From: Prochlorococcus sp. AG-347-M23
Lineage (GTDB): Bacteria; Cyanobacteriota; Cyanobacteriia; PCC-6307; Cyanobiaceae
Assembly: GCA_003278855.1 (NCBI GenBank)
Contig: QCCU01000008.1
Coordinates: 1-64,000 of the forward strand
Direction of reading: 5' to 3'
Length of the DNA: 64,000 bases
Shown: piece after piece, positions 58,850 through 64,000 of the stretch
Layout: each line of letters starts with the position of its first letter
How positions within the stretch are numbered: position 1 is the stretch's first letter
The notes under the pieces: generated by a model
Seen by the model: only the letters and a program-made list of their open reading frames with translations
Databases searched by the model: none
What the model was told of the DNA's origin: nothing
Position numbers and translations under genes: made by a program

Positions 58850-58899
58850 CTGAAATAATTAAAATAAAAAGAAATACAACAAGGTTTTTCTTATTTCAG
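58850..58899 (-). terminator. Inverted repeat spanning the uvrA stop codon
   Basis: CTGAAATAA (58850-58858) and TTATTTCAG (58891-58899) are perfect 9-base inverted arms with a 32-base spacer; the right arm contains the uvrA stop. The rest of the 201-base gap to sps (58690-58890) shows only AT-rich sequence. The arms may form a 3'-end hairpin or a weak terminator, but there is no clean U-tract after it. Confidence 0.35.
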
Positions 58900-61794
58900 A
58901 ACCTTTTTAAGATATTTTGCTGTATGACTTGTAGGATTTTTAGCTACATCCTCAGGAATACCCTCTGCGATGATTTCTCCTCCTTTATCCCCTCCATCAG
59001 GTCCTAAATCGATAATCCAATCTGAACATCTTATAACATCTAAATTATGTTCAATAACAATTACAGAATTACCTTTATCTACCAAACGTTGTATCACATC
59101 CATTAATTTATGAACATCATAAAAACTTAACCCTGTAGTTGGTTCATCAATCAAATATAAAGTTTTTCCAGTAGCCCTTTTTGACAATTCCGTGGCTAAC
59201 TTAACTCTTTGAGCCTCTCCTCCAGATAATGTAGGCGCTGGCTGACCTAATTTGACATATCCTAAGCCAACATCAACCAATGTAGATAATCTATCAGCAG
59301 CTTGAGGTATAGCAGAAAAAGTTTCTGCAGCTTGTTCAACAGTCATCTCTAAAACATCAGATATATTGAAACCTTTATATTTCACCTGAAGAGTTTCCCT
59401 ATTAAAACGAGCTCCTTTACATACTTCACATTGAACATAAACATCAGGTAAAAAATTCATTTCAATTACATTGACTCCCTGACCTTTACAAGCTTCGCAT
59501 CTTCCTCCTTTCACGTTAAAGCTAAATTGACCAGCCTGATAACCTCTTGCTTTTGCTTCTACTGTGGCAGTAAATATTTGCCTTATGGGATCAAAGGCAC
59601 CAGTATATGTAGCAGGATTTGATCTTGGAGTTCTTCCTATTGGAGATTGATCAATAACGATAACTTTATCAATTGCCTTTATACCCTTTAACTCTTTTAC
59701 ACCTTGAGGAAAAGGGACTTTTAATCCTAGAGAATGACATAATGCAGGATGAAGTAATTCATTTATCAAAGTGCTCTTCCCACTTCCACTCACACCAGTT
59801 ACAGAAACTAATCTTCCTAAAGGAAATTCAACAGAAATATTTTTTAAATTATTTTTAGAGCAATTATTTAAAATTAAACTTTTTTTTACAGATGATCTAC
59901 GTTCTTTTGGAGTAGGAATCGATTTCCTACCACTGAGATAAGCTCCAGTTAATGACTTTTCTGAATTTAAGACATCTTGATAGGATCCTTTAGCAATAAT
60001 TTCCCCTCCATAAACACCTGCCCCTGGACCAATATCTACTAAATAATCTGCGGATTTCATAGTATCTTCATCATGTTCAACGACAACCAAAGTATTTCCT
60101 AAATCTCTTAAGCTTTTTAATGTTTCTAATAATCTGTCATTGTCTCTCTGATGCAAACCAATACTTGGTTCATCTAATACATATAAAACGCCAGTAAGAC
60201 CTGCCCCTATTTGTGTAGCCAATCTAATACGCTGAGCCTCACCACCAGACAAAGTCATAGCTGGTCTATCTAAAGTCAAATAATCTAAACCTACATTTAT
60301 TAAAAACTTCAAACGTAAACGAATCTCTTTTAAAACCAATTCACCTATCTGCTTTTGTTTTTCTGATAAAGATATATTTTCTTTCCTAGTCTTACCTAAA
60401 CCCATGATGCGCTCTACGTGATTTAGGGTTTCAGAAACGCTTATAGAAGTTAAGTCAGTAATGTTATATGGACCAAGTTTAACTGCCAAAGCCTCAGGTC
60501 TTAATCTTTTTCCAGAACATGTCTTACAGGGAACCAATTCTAGATACTTTTCTAATTTTTGTTTAACTGATTCTCCATTGGCTTCATTCAATTGCCTTTC
60601 TAATATTGGTAAAATCCCCTCAAATGGCCTTTTAAAACCACTAGAAGTTTTAAAACGACTATCAGGTTGAATTAATATTGGTTTATCTGATCCTAAAAGT
60701 AGAACTTGTTTTTGCAAATCACTTAAATCCTTCCAAGGGGTTTTTAATTCAAAACCATAAGCTTGACCTACAGAATAAAGTAAAGAGAAGTAATACGTAT
60801 TATCTTTCTCACTCCAAGGAGCTATTGCAGCATAAACAGGCAATGTTTTATCAGGTATAACTCTATCTGCAGTAAATTTTTTTAAATAACCAATCCCATG
60901 ACAATCCGGACAGGCACCATATGGGCTATTAAAAGAAAATAATCTTGGAGAAAGTTCTTCAACAATAGAGCCATGTACAGGGCATGCATAATTTTCTGAG
61001 TAAAGCTTTTCTCTCTCTAAATTGGAAGGTAAATTTTCTCCTTTTTTTGGAACAACTTCTACTATTGCTAAGCCATCGCCTCTTTTGAGGCAAGTTTGAA
61101 GTGAATCATTTAATCTTTCTTCTATTCCTTCTCTTGCAATTAATCTATCAACTACTACCTCAATATTATGAATTTGATTTTTATCTAATTCAATACTATC
61201 AGCAAGTTCTCTTACCTCTCCATTGATTCTTACCCTAGCAAATCCTTCAGCAGCTAATCCGCTTATTAATTTTGTATGTGTTCCTTTCTTACCTCTTACA
61301 ACAGGAGCCAACAATTGATACCTTGTTCCTTCTGGTAAAAGAAGAATTTGATCCACCATTTCATCAATTGTTTGAGGCGCGATTGGAATCCCGCAGTGGT
61401 GACAATGCGGCTCACCAGCACGACCAAACAATAATCTTAAATAATCTTGTATTTCTGTTACTGTTCCAACTGTTGATCGTGGATTATGACTTGTAGATTT
61501 TTGATCAATTGAAATAGCTGGTGATAAACCTTCAATATTGTCGACATCTGGTTTATCTACTTGACCTAAAAATTGCCTTGCGTATGCAGAAAGACTCTCA
61601 ACATATCTTCTTTGACCTTCAGCAAAAATAGTATCAAAGGCTAAAGAACTTTTACCACTTCCACTCACACCTGTAAAAACTATAAATTTATTCCTAGGTA
61701 GAGAAAGATCAATATTTTTTAAATTATGCTGACGAGCCCCCCTAATATTAATTGAGTTATCTTCTCCAAAACTACTATCAGCGTTATTAACCAT
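58891..61794 (-). CDS. uvrA: Excinuclease ABC subunit A
   Basis: This complete 967-residue damage-recognition ATPase of nucleotide excision repair has two ABC modules. Their Walker A sequences are GVSGSGKSSLAFDTI and GVSGSGKSTLINELL, and both carry LSGGEAQR signatures. Zinc-finger cysteines are visible in CPVHG/CPDCHG and CEACKGQG/CEVCKG. The length is normal. It lies on the same strand as recN (54 bases upstream), giving a small repair cluster, although such adjacency may be accidental. The stop lies inside the inverted repeat at 58850-58899. Confidence 0.97.
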   Translation of the reverse strand: MVNNADSSFGEDNSINIRGARQHNLKNIDLSLPRNKFIVFTGVSGSGKSSLAFDTIFAEGQRRYVESLSAYARQFLGQVDKPDVDNIEGLSPAISIDQKSTSHNPRSTVGTVTEIQDYLRLLFGRAGEPHCHHCGIPIAPQTIDEMVDQILLLPEGTRYQLLAPVVRGKKGTHTKLISGLAAEGFARVRINGEVRELADSIELDKNQIHNIEVVVDRLIAREGIEERLNDSLQTCLKRGDGLAIVEVVPKKGENLPSNLEREKLYSENYACPVHGSIVEELSPRLFSFNSPYGACPDCHGIGYLKKFTADRVIPDKTLPVYAAIAPWSEKDNTYYFSLLYSVGQAYGFELKTPWKDLSDLQKQVLLLGSDKPILIQPDSRFKTSSGFKRPFEGILPILERQLNEANGESVKQKLEKYLELVPCKTCSGKRLRPEALAVKLGPYNITDLTSISVSETLNHVERIMGLGKTRKENISLSEKQKQIGELVLKEIRLRLKFLINVGLDYLTLDRPAMTLSGGEAQRIRLATQIGAGLTGVLYVLDEPSIGLHQRDNDRLLETLKSLRDLGNTLVVVEHDEDTMKSADYLVDIGPGAGVYGGEIIAKGSYQDVLNSEKSLTGAYLSGRKSIPTPKERRSSVKKSLILNNCSKNNLKNISVEFPLGRLVSVTGVSGSGKSTLINELLHPALCHSLGLKVPFPQGVKELKGIKAIDKVIVIDQSPIGRTPRSNPATYTGAFDPIRQIFTATVEAKARGYQAGQFSFNVKGGRCEACKGQGVNVIEMNFLPDVYVQCEVCKGARFNRETLQVKYKGFNISDVLEMTVEQAAETFSAIPQAADRLSTLVDVGLGYVKLGQPAPTLSGGEAQRVKLATELSKRATGKTLYLIDEPTTGLSFYDVHKLMDVIQRLVDKGNSVIVIEHNLDVIRCSDWIIDLGPDGGDKGGEIIAEGIPEDVAKNPTSHTAKYLKKVLK

Positions 61795-61848
61795 GTTTAA
61801 ATCTAAATTATGATTTAAATAGACTATTATAGTAGAATTTTTTTTATT

Positions 61849-63528
61849 TTACGCTGCTGAGCGATCAAGAAGTCTAGAAGCATATTCGTTTACTTCGCAT
61901 GATCCTCCACCTATAAGTTCTATTAGTTCATTTTTTCTTTGATTTTTTGTAGTTAGTTTTGTAATTGAAGTATAAGTTGTTCCATCAATTACGTTTTTAT
62001 TAACTTTGAAATGAGCTGATCCCCTAGCAGCTAGGAATGGCTGATGTGTAATACATAAGACTTGTTGATTTTTAGAAATTTCTTTTATAAGCTCAACCAA
62101 AGAAAATAGAGATTTTCCACTTAAACCACTATCAATTTCATCTAAAAAGAAAGTATTTGGTTGTTTAGAAATACTAGATTTAATAGCTAATAAAAATCTT
62201 GACATTTCACCGCCAGAAATAACATCTGATAATGGAGCAAGCTTCTGATCAGGATTGGCCGAAAACAAAAAATTTATATCGTCAATTCCATCTCCAGAAG
62301 GCTTGCATTCAGAAAATTGAATTGAAAAGTTTGCATTTTCTAAACCTAGATTGCTTAAAATTGACATTACTGAAATTTGTAACTGTTTGGCAATTTTTTT
62401 TCTTTCAGTAGATTGAATAACAAATAAAGAATTTAAATTACTTTGTAAATTCTCAATCTGAGCTTGAATCCTTGAAATATCAATATCTTGATCATTTTGT
62501 TGAAAATACGTCTTTAATTGATCGCGCTTTTCAATTAATTGCGTAAGATCCAATGAAAAAGTTCTCTCTAAGTTTTTTAAAAAGAATAATCTTTTTTGTA
62601 TTTCTGTAAGATTAGATTCAGGATTTTCTACTTCTTGCAAATATGAGTTTAGATCAAAAATTAAATCTTCAATATCAGTATGAATATTTAATAACTTCTC
62701 TCTAAATTTTTGAATCTTTATATCAAAATCTGCTGTTTTGTTTAAAATCTTTATTGAATGATTTATGAAAGAAGTTACTGACGGCTCTTCATGACTGAAA
62801 TTATTTAAATTTTCTAATGATGATTTAATTGAATTATTAATTTCTAAATTATTTACAAGTTTTTTTTCTACTAGCTCTAATTCTAAAATTTCTTCACTGG
62901 AATTTAAATCAGCTTCTTCTAAACTCTTCAACATATGTTTAATTGCCAAGTTTTTTTCTTCTTGATTCTTAGAAAATTCTATTTTTTCATCCATTAATCC
63001 TTTTAAAACTTTAGTTTCTCCCCATATACTTTTGATCCTTTCGCTAGTCTCCCTAAATTCTTGAGAACATAAGTCATCAATAATTAATCTTCTCTTATCT
63101 AAAGAATCAAAGATAAAAGTGTCAGATTGACCTGCAGAATCTATTAAAAATCCTCCAAGTTTTTCTAATGATTGTCTATTAATTGGTAAATCATTAAAGC
63201 TATATTTGGATAAAATTTTATTGTTCTTTTTATAAGATTTTCTTTTAATTTGTATTTCTGAAGAAGTTATTTCAAAACCATTACTAATTAACCAATTATT
63301 AATTTGAGAAGAAGAAGAAAATTTTGCCTCAATGACACAAAAATCTTTTCCTGGACGTATTAAATGTTTAAGGGGTATATTAGTTCCACCAAATAAAGCA
63401 TTTAGGGAATCCAAAATTAATGATTTTCCTGAACCTGAATCACCAGTTATGATATTCAAACCTTTTTCGAAATTAATTTCTATAATTTCTATTAAGGCAA
63501 TATTTTCTATTTTTAGTTGTATTAACAT
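61849..63528 (-). CDS. recN: DNA repair protein RecN
   Basis: This 559-residue SMC-like ATPase acts in recombinational repair of double-strand breaks. The N-terminal Walker A is GDSGSGKSLILDSL, a long coiled coil fills about residues 150-370, and the C-terminal signature is SGGEMSRFLLAIKS with Walker B FLDEIDSGLSG. The length is typical. It diverges from the UbiB-family gene across a 68-base gap. Confidence 0.95.
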   Translation of the reverse strand: MLIQLKIENIALIEIIEINFEKGLNIITGDSGSGKSLILDSLNALFGGTNIPLKHLIRPGKDFCVIEAKFSSSSQINNWLISNGFEITSSEIQIKRKSYKKNNKILSKYSFNDLPINRQSLEKLGGFLIDSAGQSDTFIFDSLDKRRLIIDDLCSQEFRETSERIKSIWGETKVLKGLMDEKIEFSKNQEEKNLAIKHMLKSLEEADLNSSEEILELELVEKKLVNNLEINNSIKSSLENLNNFSHEEPSVTSFINHSIKILNKTADFDIKIQKFREKLLNIHTDIEDLIFDLNSYLQEVENPESNLTEIQKRLFFLKNLERTFSLDLTQLIEKRDQLKTYFQQNDQDIDISRIQAQIENLQSNLNSLFVIQSTERKKIAKQLQISVMSILSNLGLENANFSIQFSECKPSGDGIDDINFLFSANPDQKLAPLSDVISGGEMSRFLLAIKSSISKQPNTFFLDEIDSGLSGKSLFSLVELIKEISKNQQVLCITHQPFLAARGSAHFKVNKNVIDGTTYTSITKLTTKNQRKNELIELIGGGSCEVNEYASRLLDRSAA

Positions 63529-63596
63529 GATAAATCTTCCATATAAAAAAATTAACTTCTTTTTTAAAAAAATAAAGGTTTTAAATATATAAAGTT

Positions 63597-64000
63597 ATGA
63601 AAGAAGATTTTACTGATTTTATTGAAGTATCTGGACTCTTAAATTATGATCCAGAAACAATTTCTAAAATTTACAAAAAAAATCCTAAAAGACTTTTAAA
63701 AAGACTTTGGCAAACGCTCATACCTATTTTTGCTTACATCTTCTCCGTTGGATGGGATAAATTAACTGGGAGATTGAAAAATGAACAACAAGCAAGATTT
63801 AGAGCAAGAGAATTAACAAATTTATTGGTAGAACTTGGACCTGCATTTGTTAAAGCAGGCCAAGCTTTATCAACAAGACCCGATATAATTCCAGGGATTC
63901 TTCTTGAAGAATTATCTGAATTACAAGATCAACTACCTGGATTTGATGGAGATAAAGCTATGGAATTAATAGAAGAAGATTTAGGATCCAAAATAAATGA
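63597..64000 (+). CDS. ABC1/UbiB-family atypical kinase, N-terminal fragment
   Basis: The frame from ATG 63597 runs off the right edge after about 134 codons. It holds the family signature LVELGPAFVKAGQALSTRPD (KxGQ motif) followed by ILLEELSELQDQLPGF. UbiB/ABC1K proteins are ATPases linked to quinone biosynthesis and, in plastids and cyanobacteria, to prenylquinone metabolism and stress. The kinase catalytic region lies beyond the window. The truncation is due to the window edge only. Confidence 0.9.
   Translation, partial: MKEDFTDFIEVSGLLNYDPETISKIYKKNPKRLLKRLWQTLIPIFAYIFSVGWDKLTGRLKNEQQARFRARELTNLLVELGPAFVKAGQALSTRPDIIPGILLEELSELQDQLPGFDGDKAMELIEEDLGSKIN

Overview
The window is a very AT-rich, densely packed stretch of a marine picocyanobacterium. 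Gene content and order fit a streamlined Prochlorococcus, probably a high-light ecotype; this comes from recalled family and synteny knowledge, not a database search. The signs are cyanobacterial genes (sulfolipid sqdB/sqdX, a Ycf37-like PSI assembly factor, an acyl-lipid desaturase, a ycf21-type chorismate lyase, sucrose-phosphate synthase, a group 2 sigma factor), tiny intergenic gaps, several overlapping convergent genes, and no insertion sequence, CRISPR array or prophage.

The left edge is anomalous. Bases 1 to about 366 encode an internal to C-terminal part of ClpX on the minus strand, joined back-to-back to the C-terminal part of DnaX on the plus strand. Neither has an N-terminus. This looks like an inverted chimera of neighbouring genes, as multiple-displacement amplification of single cells produces, rather than a natural arrangement.

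Layout: 0.9-3.8 kb (minus), a membrane family 2 glycosyltransferase and an exported SpoIID-like protein. 3.8-8.3 kb (plus), rpmI-rplT, ycf37-like, thiG, then sqdB-sqdX. 8.3-14.1 kb (minus), a small orphan gene, gcvP-gcvH, a PLP-dependent lyase and an unknown conserved protein. 14.1-19.6 kb (plus), desaturase, rplI, dnaB, mnmG and chorismate lyase. 19.6-26.7 kb, mixed small genes, a SprT-like metalloprotease, an ATP-dependent DNA ligase of phage-like architecture, a VTT membrane protein, valS, an IscA/HesB-type protein and tRNA-Val(UAC). 26.8-37.6 kb, a long plus-strand series: mazG, speE, speB, gcvT, aspS, pyrG, queE, queC, pabB, pabC. 37.6-48.8 kb: cobA, an MFS transporter, ppk, a sigma factor, a phytol-kinase-like gene, DAHP synthase, acnB and a ClC channel. 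48.8-64 kb: purU, a ThiO-like oxidase, dnaK, aroE, rpsF, argG, small genes, mraY, sps, uvrA, recN and the start of a UbiB-family kinase gene.

Shared themes are one-carbon and glycine metabolism (gcvP, gcvH, gcvT, purU, a glycine-oxidase-like gene), chorismate use (aroG, aroE, pabB/pabC, chorismate lyase), polyamines (speB, speE), 7-deazaguanine synthesis (queE, queC), polyphosphate and phosphorus-free lipid, and DNA repair (uvrA, recN, ligase, SprT-like). No clearly new multigene system is visible. The points most worth checking are the chimeric left edge, the phage-like ligase, possible leader ORFs before rpsF and pyrG, and several small unassigned genes. No gene-free stretch exceeds about 210 bases.
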